From positions 1 through 58,977 of the forward strand of contig CADCAG010000019.1 of the NCBI GenBank assembly GCA_902799355.1: a DNA stretch of 58,977 nt. The letters are read 5' to 3'. The stretch is from an uncultured Bacteroidales bacterium (GTDB lineage Bacteria; Bacteroidota; Bacteroidia; Bacteroidales; Bacteroidaceae). The position numbers and the translations under genes are program-made. This document shows positions 26,420 through 35,137 of this stretch, piece after piece. The notes below the pieces were generated by a model that was not told the origin of the DNA, made no database searches, and was given only the letters and a program-made list of their open reading frames with translations. How positions within the stretch are numbered: position 1 is the stretch's first letter; the number at the start of each line of letters is the position of its first letter.

Positions 26420-26977
26420 ATGAAGAAAAAGTTTATCTGCGCCGTTTGTGGATATATCTATGAAGGCGATGCTGCTCCCGAGAAGTGCCCCATCTGTAAG
26501 GCTCCTGCCTCTAAGTTCTCTGAACTGAAGGACGAAGGTGAGACTACCTATGCTACTGTTCACCGCATTGGCGATGGTAAGCCCGAGGGTGTTTCACAAG
26601 AGATGATTGACGACCTGCGCAACCACTTCAATGGTGAGTGCGGTGAGGTAGGTATGTATCTGGCTATGAGTCGTCAGGCAGACCGCGAGGGCTATCCCGA
26701 GATTGCTGAGGCTTTCAAGCGTTACGCCTTCGAGGAGGCTGATCACGCTTCTAAGTTTGCTGAACTGCTGGGCGAGTGCGTATGGGATACCAAGACCAAT
26801 CTGGAGAAGCGTGCTGCTGCTGAGGCTGGCGCTTGCGAAGATAAGTTCCGTATTGCTAAGAATGCCAAGGCTGCTGGTTTCGATGCTATCCATGATACTG
26901 TTCACGAAATGGCTAAGGACGAGGCCCGTCATGGAGCAGGTTTCGCTGGCCTGTTGAAGCGTTATTTTGGAAAGTAA
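26420..26977 (+). CDS. Reverse rubrerythrin (NADH peroxidase-type)
   Basis: 185 aa. Rubredoxin-like iron site comes first, Cys7, Cys10, Cys23 and Cys26 (CAVCGY, CPICKAP), then a ferritin-like diiron domain with [32 protein letters not shown] and [11 protein letters not shown] supplying Glu/His ligands. The domain order is opposite to classical rubrerythrin. These proteins reduce hydrogen peroxide and protect anaerobes from oxygen. A long hairpin follows the stop at 27000-27038. Confidence 0.92.
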   Translation: MKKKFICAVCGYIYEGDAAPEKCPICKAPASKFSELKDEGETTYATVHRIGDGKPEGVSQEMIDDLRNHFNGECGEVGMYLAMSRQADREGYPEIAEAFKRYAFEEADHASKFAELLGECVWDTKTNLEKRAAAEAGACEDKFRIAKNAKAAGFDAIHDTVHEMAKDEARHGAGFAGLLKRYFGK

Positions 26978-26999
26978 GCGACAAGACAATAAATTAGGA

Positions 27000-27038
27000 G
27001 AAAAGACGTTTTATCAGTATATGATAAAGCGGCTTTTC
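27000..27038 (+). terminator. Hairpin/terminator enclosing the next gene's start codon
   Basis: GAAAAGACGTTTTATC (27000-27015) pairs with 27023-27038 over 16 positions with one mismatch and one G-U pair, loop AGTATAT, then TTTTTCTTC. The A and T of the ATG (27021-27022) lie in the loop and its G (27023) opens the 3' arm. Confidence 0.75.
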
Positions 27039-28313
27039 TTTTTCTTCATAGTAGCGTTGGCGTTGCTGACAGCCTGCTCTGATAACGACTCGTTTACGAC
27101 CGATCGTAACCATCGATTGACGTTTACGACGGATACCGTTCGTATGGATACGCTCTTCGCTACCATACCGTCGTCGACCTACAGCTTTTGGGTACATAAC
27201 AAGTCGGGAGATGGCCTACGTCTGCGCTCCGTACGTTTGGAGCGTAGTGGACAGTCGGGATTCCGAGTCAATGTCGATGGCACCTTTCTGAATCCTGTGA
27301 CCAACAATCTGGAGATTCGTGAAGGTGACAGCATCCGCGTATTTGTTGAGGTGACAGCTTTTGAAAATGCCTCTGCAGAACCACAGCTGATAGAGGACAA
27401 CCTGCTGTTTACCTTGGAGAGTGGGGTGGAGCAGAAAGTCAACCTGCGCACTTACAGCTGGAATGCCGACCAGTGGCGTGATGTGGAGATTACAGAGAGT
27501 AAAACCATTGAGTCGTCGAAACCTATCGTTGTCTATGGTGGCATCAGTGTTGCCGCCACTGCTACGCTGACCATCAAGAATACCGAGTTGTACTTCCACG
27601 ATGGGGCGGGTATCACCGTTGAGGGTGCCCTTGTTGCTGAGAATAGCTTGTTCCGGGGTGACCGTCTTGACCACATGTTCGACTATCTGCCCTACGACCG
27701 CATCAGTGGTCAGTGGCAGGGTATTACCATCAAACCCCATGCTGACGGTTGCCAACTGACAGACTGTGAGATACGTAATGCTTGTGACGGACTGGTAGCA
27801 GACACTACGACCGTCGAACTCTATGGCAGTACCATTCATAATTGTAAGGGCTCTGGCCTTTGGGCGCACGACTCCGAAGTCACTGTCAGCAACTGCGTGT
27901 TGTCGAATACGTTGAAAGACTGTATGACGCTCCTGGGTTGTCAGACCGACCTTGACCACGTCACCCTGGCACAGTTCTATCCGTTGTCGGCCAATCGAGG
28001 CTTTGCCTTACGCTTCGAACCCTCTGAACAACCCTTTACGCTGACCTGTACTAACACACTTGTCACAGGCTATGCGGAGGATGTCGTTGATGGAGAGGTC
28101 GACGAGAACTCGAAATACAGTTTCACCAACTGTCTGCTGCGGACAGTGATACCCGACGATACCCAGTTTTTTAAGGACATTATCTGGGAGAAAAAAGACG
28201 ACGAAATACAGGGCACGAAACACTTTGTGCTGATTGATGACCGTAATATGATTTATGACTTCCGACTGAAAGAGGAGTCGCCAGCATACGAAAAGAAAAT
28301 AGGAAAACAATGA
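27021..28313 (+). CDS. Right-handed beta-helix lipoprotein
   Basis: 430 aa. The lipoprotein signal MIKRLFFFFIVALALLTAC gives Cys19, which fixes the start at 27021. After an Ig-like first third (LRSVRLERSGQSGFRV, EGDSIRVFVEVTAF), short parallel-beta-helix rungs follow: LTIKNTELYFHDGAGITVEG, LTDCEIRNACDGL, VELYGSTIHNCKGSGLWAHD, VTVSNCVLSNTL. Right-handed beta-helix proteins of this kind are often cell-surface polysaccharide-interacting; no lyase residues can be assigned. The stop overlaps the wecB-like start by 4 bp. The start codon is buried in a hairpin, so initiation may be limited. Confidence 0.78.
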   Translation: MIKRLFFFFIVALALLTACSDNDSFTTDRNHRLTFTTDTVRMDTLFATIPSSTYSFWVHNKSGDGLRLRSVRLERSGQSGFRVNVDGTFLNPVTNNLEIREGDSIRVFVEVTAFENASAEPQLIEDNLLFTLESGVEQKVNLRTYSWNADQWRDVEITESKTIESSKPIVVYGGISVAATATLTIKNTELYFHDGAGITVEGALVAENSLFRGDRLDHMFDYLPYDRISGQWQGITIKPHADGCQLTDCEIRNACDGLVADTTTVELYGSTIHNCKGSGLWAHDSEVTVSNCVLSNTLKDCMTLLGCQTDLDHVTLAQFYPLSANRGFALRFEPSEQPFTLTCTNTLVTGYAEDVVDGEVDENSKYSFTNCLLRTVIPDDTQFFKDIIWEKKDDEIQGTKHFVLIDDRNMIYDFRLKEESPAYEKKIGKQ

Positions 28314-29368
28314 AGAATATCTGTATCTTTACGGGCGCACGCCCCAACTTTATCAAGGTCGCTCCGCTCATTCGTGCGATAAAGCGTACTGACAACTGTC
28401 AATACCAGCTAGTCTATGCTGGTACAGCCGATGACCCTACACTGGAGGCGTCACTCTTCGATGACTTACAGATTCCGCGTCCCGATGTCTTCTTAGGTGT
28501 CGACTGCGAGAACCTCAACGAGCTGACGGGTAGGGTGATGGCTGAGTTCGAGCGTTATCTCGAACAGCATGCTACAGATACTGTTATCGTGGTCGACGAC
28601 CTGGCATCGACGATGGCTGCTGCTATCGTCACCAAGAAACGTGGCCTCCGTCTGGCACATCTGGTGGCTGGCACACGTTCCTTTGATATTAATATGCCTA
28701 AGGAAATCAACCGTTTGGTAATCGATGGACTTAGTGACCTGCTGTTTACCGCTGGCGTAGGCTCCAGCAGCATTGCCACACGTGAAGGTGCCGAGAACCA
28801 TAAGATATATATGGTGGGTAACATCCTGATGGACACCCTGCGCTACAATCATGACCGTTGGACGCGTCCCGCTTGTCTCGAGGGTATTGAGGACGGTCAT
28901 TACCTCGTCTTCACACTTAACCGCAAGGCCTTGTTGGCTAATGAGGACAACCTGAAGCGCATGCTCTCTGCCATCAGCGAGGTCGCTGGCGACATCCCCG
29001 TCATCGCTCCGTTGCGTGGCCGTGCTCTTGAAACGGTGAAGATTCTCAATTCTCAATTCTCAATTCTCAATTCATTAAGCTACCTCGACTTCGGTTATCT
29101 TACCAGTCATGCTATGGGTATCATCACTGACTCTGGCAACGTTGCTGAGGAGGCAACGTTCAACCAAGTGCCGTGCATCACCCTCAATTCTTATACCGAG
29201 CATATCGAAACCGTTAAGCAAGGTACCAATGTTCTGGTTGGCGAGGATACCAACCGTCTGCGTGAGGAACTGCAGCGTATGGTTACTGGTCAGTGGAAGA
29301 CATCCTCTTTGCCCGACCGTTGGGACGGCCGTACTGCCGAACGTATCGTTCAGATATTGATGAACTAA
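28310..29368 (+). CDS. wecB: UDP-N-acetylglucosamine 2-epimerase-like protein
   Basis: 352 aa. GT-B/epimerase fold: IFTGARPNFIKVAPLIRAI at the N-terminus, FLGVDCENLNELTGRVMAEFE, and GIITDSGNVAEEATFNQVPC with a nucleotide-binding SGNVAEEA motif. WecB epimerises UDP-GlcNAc to UDP-ManNAc for surface glycans; several flanking residues diverge from E. coli WecB, so the symbol is by family. Residues about 245-256 (ILNSQFSILNSL) are encoded by an in-frame 7-bp repeat inserted between two beta-strands. Any single-unit change would frameshift the gene. Confidence 0.8.
   Translation: MKNICIFTGARPNFIKVAPLIRAIKRTDNCQYQLVYAGTADDPTLEASLFDDLQIPRPDVFLGVDCENLNELTGRVMAEFERYLEQHATDTVIVVDDLASTMAAAIVTKKRGLRLAHLVAGTRSFDINMPKEINRLVIDGLSDLLFTAGVGSSSIATREGAENHKIYMVGNILMDTLRYNHDRWTRPACLEGIEDGHYLVFTLNRKALLANEDNLKRMLSAISEVAGDIPVIAPLRGRALETVKILNSQFSILNSLSYLDFGYLTSHAMGIITDSGNVAEEATFNQVPCITLNSYTEHIETVKQGTNVLVGEDTNRLREELQRMVTGQWKTSSLPDRWDGRTAERIVQILMN
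29042..29069 (-). repeat. Heptad tract T7 (TGAGAAT) inside the wecB-like gene
   Basis: Four perfect ATTCTCA units on the plus strand (29042-29069), followed by a partial ATTCATT. The complement is the same heptad as T4. Confidence 0.9.
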
Positions 29369-29389
29369 CTTCTTGTCGTGCAGACAGAC

Positions 29390-30307
29390 ATGACAGAACA
29401 TATTGAGCGATTGAGAGAAGCTGCTGAAAAGAAAGTCGGCAGACGGATGCATACGCCCAAAGATTTTGACCTCCTGCGTGATAGTATCTACGAGGAGTGT
29501 CATGAGATGGTTAGTATTTCGACGCTGAAAAGACTCTGGGGCTACAATCGCTATGAAGGTACACCACGCGTCTCTTCGCTGAATCCTATTGCCCGTTATG
29601 TCGGTTACCGTGACTGGGACGAATACACGCTCAATTGTTCTTCCAATGAAGAACAAGACGTTTCTAACGAGTCGCTTCCCCCAGCCAAACAAAAGCCTAA
29701 CGGACATTTAGGAATCTATGTTCTTGCTGCCCTTGTTCTCCTAATTGTAGCTATTGGTTATGGGTTACTCTTGAATCGCCATTCATCAACTGAACCGGTT
29801 GATGCTTTGACAGCAACAGACTTCTTTGTCCCTTCTGGTAAGCGAGTGCTGCGAAAAGGACAGGACTGCTTCCGTACCATCGATGACTATCTTGTGCTGT
29901 TTGGCATGGAGGCTACTGATACAGCCTACTTTCGTCCATTGCCCAATAGCAAAGATGTCTATTTGTGGGGACCGGAATATCTGCACCCTGTTTGGCATAA
30001 CGAGGGTGACAGCACTCTGCTCTTGCCCACCATTACTGAGTACTGGACACCACTGGTTGGTGAAAAGGGATATCAGAATATGGAATATATCAGACTTGCA
30101 AACGAGAAACTCTATTATGAACGATTGGAGAAAGACGAGTTGCGTCTAACGTTTATGAAGAATCTCGTAGATGGATTTTATATATTCATCGGCATCTATC
30201 GCATGGACCGAGAACAATCTACCACAGAGAAGACTGTTTGGAAACGCATTTCCGATGAGTGCGACTTAGGTAATCTTGACAAGATAGAGCAGTTGAGGAA
30301 TATCTGA
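29390..30307 (+). CDS. Membrane-anchored protein with N-terminal putative DNA-binding module
   Basis: 305 aa from the ATG at 29390; a GTG at 29378 is an alternative. The N-terminal 80 residues (STLKRLWGYNRYEGTPR, SLNPIARYVGYRDWDEY) match a module common at the start of Bacteroidota proteins that looks like a helix-turn-helix. One transmembrane helix (IYVLAALVLLIVAIGYGLLL, about 110-129) follows, then an extracytoplasmic beta-rich domain of about 170 residues with no recognised family. The layout suggests a one-component membrane-bound regulator, but this is inference. It follows wecB by 21 bp. Confidence 0.65.
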   Translation: MTEHIERLREAAEKKVGRRMHTPKDFDLLRDSIYEECHEMVSISTLKRLWGYNRYEGTPRVSSLNPIARYVGYRDWDEYTLNCSSNEEQDVSNESLPPAKQKPNGHLGIYVLAALVLLIVAIGYGLLLNRHSSTEPVDALTATDFFVPSGKRVLRKGQDCFRTIDDYLVLFGMEATDTAYFRPLPNSKDVYLWGPEYLHPVWHNEGDSTLLLPTITEYWTPLVGEKGYQNMEYIRLANEKLYYERLEKDELRLTFMKNLVDGFYIFIGIYRMDREQSTTEKTVWKRISDECDLGNLDKIEQLRNI

Positions 30308-30335
30308 AACACTCTATTTTATCGACAAAACCTGA

Positions 30336-30360
30336 TTTGAACTTATTTGAATCAATTTGA
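30336..30360 (+). promoter_or_regulatory. Three TTTGA boxes at 10-bp spacing
   Basis: TTTGA occurs at 30336, 30346 and 30356, one helical turn apart, about 30-50 bp upstream of the -33 box of the next gene. A possible activator or repressor site; no known consensus is matched. Confidence 0.4.
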
Positions 30361-30386
30361 ACTGGCGAAAGAACCGTATATGTTAC

Positions 30387-30416
30387 TTTGTCAGTCTTTT
30401 GTTTTGTGTAACTTTG
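30387..30416 (+). promoter_or_regulatory. Promoter of the AT-rich secreted protein gene
   Basis: TTTG (30387-30390), 18 bp, TAACTTTG (30409-30416); start codon at 30447. Confidence 0.55.
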
Positions 30417-30446
30417 TGGCATATTTTTCACTAACAACAATATGTC

Positions 30447-32012
30447 ATGAAGAAACTGGATATTTTTGTGCTGTTCTTGATAGCAGCAATGGTGATGCCG
30501 GCAACTATGCAGGCGGGGAAAATCAAGTATGGCAAAGGGCTTATTTATGAAGGAAATCACCCCGGTAAAGGCACTTTGACATGTGGAAATTTAGTTGTCA
30601 CTGGAGATTTTGAAGGATGGATGCACAAGTCGTCCGAAAAGTTTAAGGTAGCTGTCCTTGACTGCAAACTATCTGGTACGACAGTCGATGGTGAAGAAAT
30701 ATCGTTTGAAGGAAAAGGATCATGGGAGAAATCTGTGTTCAAGCATAAAGGAGGGCCATATCATTTTATTATGAATGAAGGAAGATTAACCTATAATGGG
30801 ATAGTATTAACAGGGAGTAATAACTATATTTGGCTTGCTCTTTCGGAAGACGGAACTTGTTGGGTGCTAAGGAAAAATATTGCATATTGGGAGAAAACAC
30901 CTGTATCTATAGACGAAGTGAAACCTTGTGATGGTAATTTCATCCCGAAACCGTTTCCCATTTTTGAAGGGACTTCTCCATGTCATGTCTACAGATATAT
31001 TCATGATCAATTACAAGGAGGTGCAGGAGCAATCTATAATAAAAAGGTAGAATATGAAAAATGTGCAATTGAATACGAAAGTGGTCTTATTGCATACTAC
31101 AGCTTAGATAAGAACAGGGTTCAGGTAGATTATTTTACTAAGCTTGAAAACCCACGTGGCGATTATTACAATAGACCTCAGGGTGGTGGCGTAAATGAAA
31201 CGCTCAAAAGGACTTATGACGACGGAACCATTATTGCAGATGGAAAGGAGTCTGCGCATACTACACAAGATGGGCTTGGTAATAAAGACCGCACCACAGC
31301 ATACACTCATATTTTTATAAACTATAAAGATGGTTCAACGTTTGATGGTGGCATTTGGGATTCAAAGCATTCGGAATGTTTTGCTTTAACAAATCCAGAG
31401 TTTATTAAGACCTTGTTTAATGGCACAAAGATAAAGAATCTTAACCTCAAGCTGCATGGTGTTCTTGTTAGTCCAGACGGTAAAGAGTCAATGTATTACA
31501 AAGGGAAACCATATAATGAGTATAAGGAAAAATTCGATAGAGATCTAGCTAACAATAGGTCTGCAAGACTAAAGGCAGAGAACAAGGTGAAAGACAAGTA
31601 CAAAGCACTAAGAGCTAAATACAACCAGAAATATGGTGCAAATGTCGTAACACAGGTAGTGGGCAAAAATGAACAATTATGTACACCGATATATTCATTT
31701 GACATTCCTGTTGGTACGCCTTGGGCACTCATCCCTGAGTTGAAAGCCGATTTAGATGTAGTCAACAAACTCATCGACAAGACCAACAATGAAGTCCGAA
31801 AAGAATTGGGTAATGACAAAGCTATCGATTTTTCACGAGACTTCCCAATGCATTATATAACATGGGAAGAGCGAATTCCACTTACAAATGCCCAAATACG
31901 CTATGGTCGCAATGTGAAACTCTATATAGTTACTTGTCTCTCAAGTAATATGGGTTCCTCACAATGTGCTGTCTATGTTGTTAACGGAAAAGTGGTCGGT
32001 GCCTCTAGGTAA
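30447..32012 (+). CDS. Secreted protein of unknown function, AT-rich
   Basis: 521 aa. A signal peptide (MKKLDIFVLFLIAAMVMPATMQA) is cut before GKIKYGKG. The first 330 residues are rich in Gly and short beta strands with repeats resembling MORN motifs (FEGKGSWEKS, YDDGTIIADGKESA, YKDGSTFDGGIWDSK). A lysine-rich helical stretch (KAENKVKDKYKALRAKYNQKYG) and a C-terminal domain follow. I cannot name a family. Base composition is clearly more AT-rich than both flanks and codon use is different, which suggests recent acquisition. The last 13 codons overlap the convergent queC. Confidence 0.65.
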   Translation: MKKLDIFVLFLIAAMVMPATMQAGKIKYGKGLIYEGNHPGKGTLTCGNLVVTGDFEGWMHKSSEKFKVAVLDCKLSGTTVDGEEISFEGKGSWEKSVFKHKGGPYHFIMNEGRLTYNGIVLTGSNNYIWLALSEDGTCWVLRKNIAYWEKTPVSIDEVKPCDGNFIPKPFPIFEGTSPCHVYRYIHDQLQGGAGAIYNKKVEYEKCAIEYESGLIAYYSLDKNRVQVDYFTKLENPRGDYYNRPQGGGVNETLKRTYDDGTIIADGKESAHTTQDGLGNKDRTTAYTHIFINYKDGSTFDGGIWDSKHSECFALTNPEFIKTLFNGTKIKNLNLKLHGVLVSPDGKESMYYKGKPYNEYKEKFDRDLANNRSARLKAENKVKDKYKALRAKYNQKYGANVVTQVVGKNEQLCTPIYSFDIPVGTPWALIPELKADLDVVNKLIDKTNNEVRKELGNDKAIDFSRDFPMHYITWEERIPLTNAQIRYGRNVKLYIVTCLSSNMGSSQCAVYVVNGKVVGASR

Positions 32013-32653
32013 GCAGTTTTGTCGTCGATGCCTGCCAGCGCAAAGGCTTCGCGACGTTCTACGCAGGTTCCACACTTGCCACAGTGTTGTTCGCCACCTT
32101 TGTAGCACGACCACGTCTTCGAGTAGTCAATGCCCAGAGCCTTGCCACGATGGGCAATATCGGCCTTGGTGATATTGGTGTAGGGTGAGCGCAGATGGAC
32201 GTTGACATAGGTGCCAGCACAGGCTGCTTGGTCGAAGGCGTCGACGAACTCTGGTCGGCAGTCGGGGTAAATGGTGTGGTCGCCGCCATGGTTAGCCATC
32301 ATGACATATTTCAAGCCATTGCTCTCTGCGACACCTACGGCAATGGACAGCATAATGCCGTTACGGAAGGGAACTACCGTTGACTTCATATTGTCGTCAG
32401 CATAGTGGCCTTCTGGAATCTCCTCGCCACCCTCTAACAGCGAGCTGACGAAATACTTCGTCATGAAGTCGAGAGGGATGGTGATGTGCTTGATGCCTAA
32501 TTGCTCACAATGCCACTTGGCAAACGGAATCTCTCGTTTGTTATGCTTGGAACCGTAGTCGAACGAGATGGCCAGGGCAATGCGCTCCTGTTCATCATAT
32601 AGTAAGGTGACACTGTCTACGCCACCGCTTAATATCAATACTGAGTCTTTCAT
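31973..32653 (-). CDS. queC: 7-cyano-7-deazaguanine synthase
   Basis: 226 aa from the ATG at 32653, nearest the conserved VLILSGGVDSVT (PP-loop SGGVDS). A TTG three codons earlier is possible. The zinc site is in GGEQHCGKCGTCVERREAF, with Cys residues as expected. Converts 7-carboxy-7-deazaguanine to preQ0 in queuosine synthesis; other queuosine genes are not in the window. It starts one nt after the radA stop on the same strand. Confidence 0.93.
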   Translation of the reverse strand: MKDSVLILSGGVDSVTLLYDEQERIALAISFDYGSKHNKREIPFAKWHCEQLGIKHITIPLDFMTKYFVSSLLEGGEEIPEGHYADDNMKSTVVPFRNGIMLSIAVGVAESNGLKYVMMANHGGDHTIYPDCRPEFVDAFDQAACAGTYVNVHLRSPYTNITKADIAHRGKALGIDYSKTWSCYKGGEQHCGKCGTCVERREAFALAGIDDKTAYLEAPTTFPLTT

Positions 32654-32654
32654 A

Positions 32655-34049
32655 TTATCCAAATAATGCTCTAAGTGCTTCCTCTACTTTGCGGACAGGT
32701 ACGAGTTCGATGTTGAACTTCTTGCGGTTCAGTCCGCTGAGGTTATATTTCGGTATGATGATATGCTGGAATCCTAACTTCTCAGCCTCGCTGATGCGCT
32801 GTTCGATGCGTGCTACGGGGCGTACCTCGCCAGAGAGTCCCACCTCGCCAGCCATACACCAGCCTTCCTCTATCGGTGTATCTACATTGCTCGACAGCAC
32901 GGCAGCTATGACACTCAAGTCCATGGCCATATCCGTCACACGCAGACCTCCCGCAATATTCAAGAACACGTCTTTTTGCATCAGCTTGAAACCTACACGT
33001 TTCTCCAGCACAGCCAGCAGCATGTTCAGACGGCGCTGGTCGAAGCCCGTGGCCGAACGCTGAGGTGTTCCGTAGGCAGCCGATGACACCAGCGCCTGCG
33101 TTTCTACAAGGAATGGGCGCACACCCTCTATGGCACTCGAGATAGCTACACCACTGAGTCCGTCGTGGTCTTCTGTGAGCAACAGCTCTGATGGGTTACT
33201 GACCTGCCTTAGTCCTGTTTGCTGCATTTCGTAAATGCCTAACTCTGAGGTGCTTCCGAAACGATTCTTAATGCTTCGCAGAATGCGATACATGTAGTGC
33301 TGATCACCTTCAAACTGGATGACGGTATCGACGATGTGCTCTAAAATTTTAGGACCTGCCAGCGTTCCCTCCTTGGTGATATGGCCTATTAGGATGACAG
33401 GTACTCCACTGGTCTTGGCAAAACGGAGTAGGGCGGAGGCACATTCACGCACTTGGGCTATCGAGCCCGCACTGCTCTCTACATCTTCTGTTGATATAGT
33501 CTGTATGGAGTCTACCACCACCACTTCCGGCTGTACCTCTTTGATGTGGTCGAAGATGGCTTCTAGCGAGTTCTCACAGAGCAGCAAGAAGTTGTCGTCA
33601 GCGGGTAAACCGCTGACCGCTAATCTTTCCGCACGCATCTTTAGCTGATGAGCGCTTTCCTCACCGCTGACGTATAGCACCTTCTTGTCTGTCAGTTGGA
33701 GCATGGTCTGTAGCGACAATGTAGACTTGCCGATACCAGGCTCTCCACCCAGCAGTACAATGCTCCCAGGCACCAGTCCACCACCCAGCACGCGGTTTAA
33801 CTCTGCATCGTGCATGTCGATGCGCGGGTCGTCGTGTGATGAGATGTCCTTCAGTCGCAACACTTTATTCTGGCGTAACTGATGGCCAGCAGATGCTGCA
33901 GCACTGGTGGCTGTCACCTGTTTGCGAGTGTCTGCCACCTTGATTTCCTTGAACGTATTCCACTGACCGCAGGCAGGACATTTACCTATCCATTTCGCTG
34001 ACTCCTGTCCGCAATTGTCGCAGACATACATTGTTTTGTCTTTTGCCAT
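32655..34049 (-). CDS. radA: DNA repair protein RadA (Sms)
   Basis: 464 aa. N-terminal zinc finger (CDNCGQ, CPACGQW), RecA-like ATPase with Walker A GGEPGIGKST and Walker B VVVVDSIQT, the RadA-specific KNRFGS motif in IKNRFGSTSELG, and a C-terminal Lon-protease-like domain (about 290-464). It acts as a ring helicase in branch migration during recombination. Upstream, a TAATTTTG box (34065-34058) suggests its promoter; queC is downstream in the same unit. Confidence 0.95.
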   Translation of the reverse strand: MAKDKTMYVCDNCGQESAKWIGKCPACGQWNTFKEIKVADTRKQVTATSAAASAGHQLRQNKVLRLKDISSHDDPRIDMHDAELNRVLGGGLVPGSIVLLGGEPGIGKSTLSLQTMLQLTDKKVLYVSGEESAHQLKMRAERLAVSGLPADDNFLLLCENSLEAIFDHIKEVQPEVVVVDSIQTISTEDVESSAGSIAQVRECASALLRFAKTSGVPVILIGHITKEGTLAGPKILEHIVDTVIQFEGDQHYMYRILRSIKNRFGSTSELGIYEMQQTGLRQVSNPSELLLTEDHDGLSGVAISSAIEGVRPFLVETQALVSSAAYGTPQRSATGFDQRRLNMLLAVLEKRVGFKLMQKDVFLNIAGGLRVTDMAMDLSVIAAVLSSNVDTPIEEGWCMAGEVGLSGEVRPVARIEQRISEAEKLGFQHIIIPKYNLSGLNRKKFNIELVPVRKVEEALRALFG

Positions 34050-34057
34050 AACGATTG

Positions 34058-34160
34058 CAAAATTACGAAATTATTATGAACCAGAGGTCGCGAACACCGT
34101 TAAAAGTTAATAATCGTGAGCAATAATGCATTATGAATTATGAATTATTTCGTAACTTTG
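34058..34160. promoter_or_regulatory. Divergent promoter region of radA and the solute-binding lipoprotein
   Basis: Minus-strand TAATTTTG (34065-34058) and plus-strand TAACTTTG (34153-34160) with tract T8 between them, ending 2 bp before the plus-strand -7 box. Confidence 0.55.
34123..34150 (+). repeat. Heptad tract T8 (TGAATTA)
   Basis: ATAATGC, ATTATGA, ATTATGA, ATTATTT. Same heptad as T6 on the opposite strand. Confidence 0.75.
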
Positions 34161-34168
34161 CAGGCAAT

Positions 34169-35116
34169 ATGAAGAAATTGATACCGATGATTGTTGTGCT
34201 AGTGCTATTGGTTGCCTGCGGACAGTCGTATGAAGAGACGAAACGTATTACGCGTGAACAGCGTCGCGAGGCGTGGCGAAAGGACTCAGCAGCCCTGAAG
34301 ATTGCCGTGATGCCTACGCTGGACTGTCTGCCGCTGTTTGTGGCGCAGCAGTATGAACTGTTTGATACCGTCAATGGTGGCGTGCGTCTGAAGGTCTACC
34401 AGGCACAGATGGATTGCGACACGGCTGTCCAACGTGGCAGGGTAGAGGGCTTTGTTACCGACCTGGTGAGGGCAATGCGCATAGACAAGCAGGGCGTGAA
34501 GATGCGCTATGTGGCTGCGACGAACGCCTACTGGCAACTGGTGACGAACCGCAATGCACGTATCCGTCAGTTGAAGCAACTAGACGACAAGATGGTGGCG
34601 ATGACACGCTTCTCTGCAACGGACCTGTTGACAGACTGTGCTCGCGACTCGGTGAAGTTGCTGCCTGAGCGAGTGTATAAGGTGCAGATTAACGACCTGA
34701 ACGTGCGCATGCAAATGTTGCTGAACAATGAGATTGACGCCTTGTGGTTGCCCGAGCCGCTGGCCACGCAGGCTCGTGTAATGAAACACCCCGTAGTGCT
34801 GGACTCGCGCGACGTGAAGATGCAGTTGGGCGTGATGGCTTTCCGCGACAAGGAGATGCAGCGTAAGGAACGTGCCAAGCAGTTGGCTTTGTTTACGCAA
34901 GCCTACAACCAGGCATGCGACTCTATCAATAAATATGGAGTTGCCTACTACCGTAACATCTTGACAGGTCGCATAAAGATGAAGTCGTCAGTGGTCGACT
35001 CGATACCTCAGGACATTCGCTATCAGCATGCACGTGCTCCGCGTCAGCAGGATATGACGCTCGTAGAACAGTGGCTGGAGAAACCGGTTACTATATCAGT
35101 AAACAATAACCAATAG
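34169..35116 (+). CDS. Periplasmic solute-binding-like lipoprotein (NMT1/SsuA type)
   Basis: 315 aa from the ATG at 34169; an upstream in-frame ATG (34133) would read through the promoter. The lipoprotein signal MKKLIPMIVVLVLLVAC gives Cys17. The mature part fits type II periplasmic binding folds: ALKIAVMPTLDCLPLFVAQQ, VEGFVTDLVRAMRI, INDLNVRMQMLLNNEIDALWLPEP, similar to NMT1/ThiY/SsuA proteins. No ABC ATPase or permease is adjacent, so it may deliver to a distant transporter or act as a sensor lipoprotein. The next gene begins about 20 nt downstream and is likely co-transcribed. Confidence 0.72.
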   Translation: MKKLIPMIVVLVLLVACGQSYEETKRITREQRREAWRKDSAALKIAVMPTLDCLPLFVAQQYELFDTVNGGVRLKVYQAQMDCDTAVQRGRVEGFVTDLVRAMRIDKQGVKMRYVAATNAYWQLVTNRNARIRQLKQLDDKMVAMTRFSATDLLTDCARDSVKLLPERVYKVQINDLNVRMQMLLNNEIDALWLPEPLATQARVMKHPVVLDSRDVKMQLGVMAFRDKEMQRKERAKQLALFTQAYNQACDSINKYGVAYYRNILTGRIKMKSSVVDSIPQDIRYQHARAPRQQDMTLVEQWLEKPVTISVNNNQ

Positions 35117-35137
35117 CCGTTAACAATAATCGTGGTG

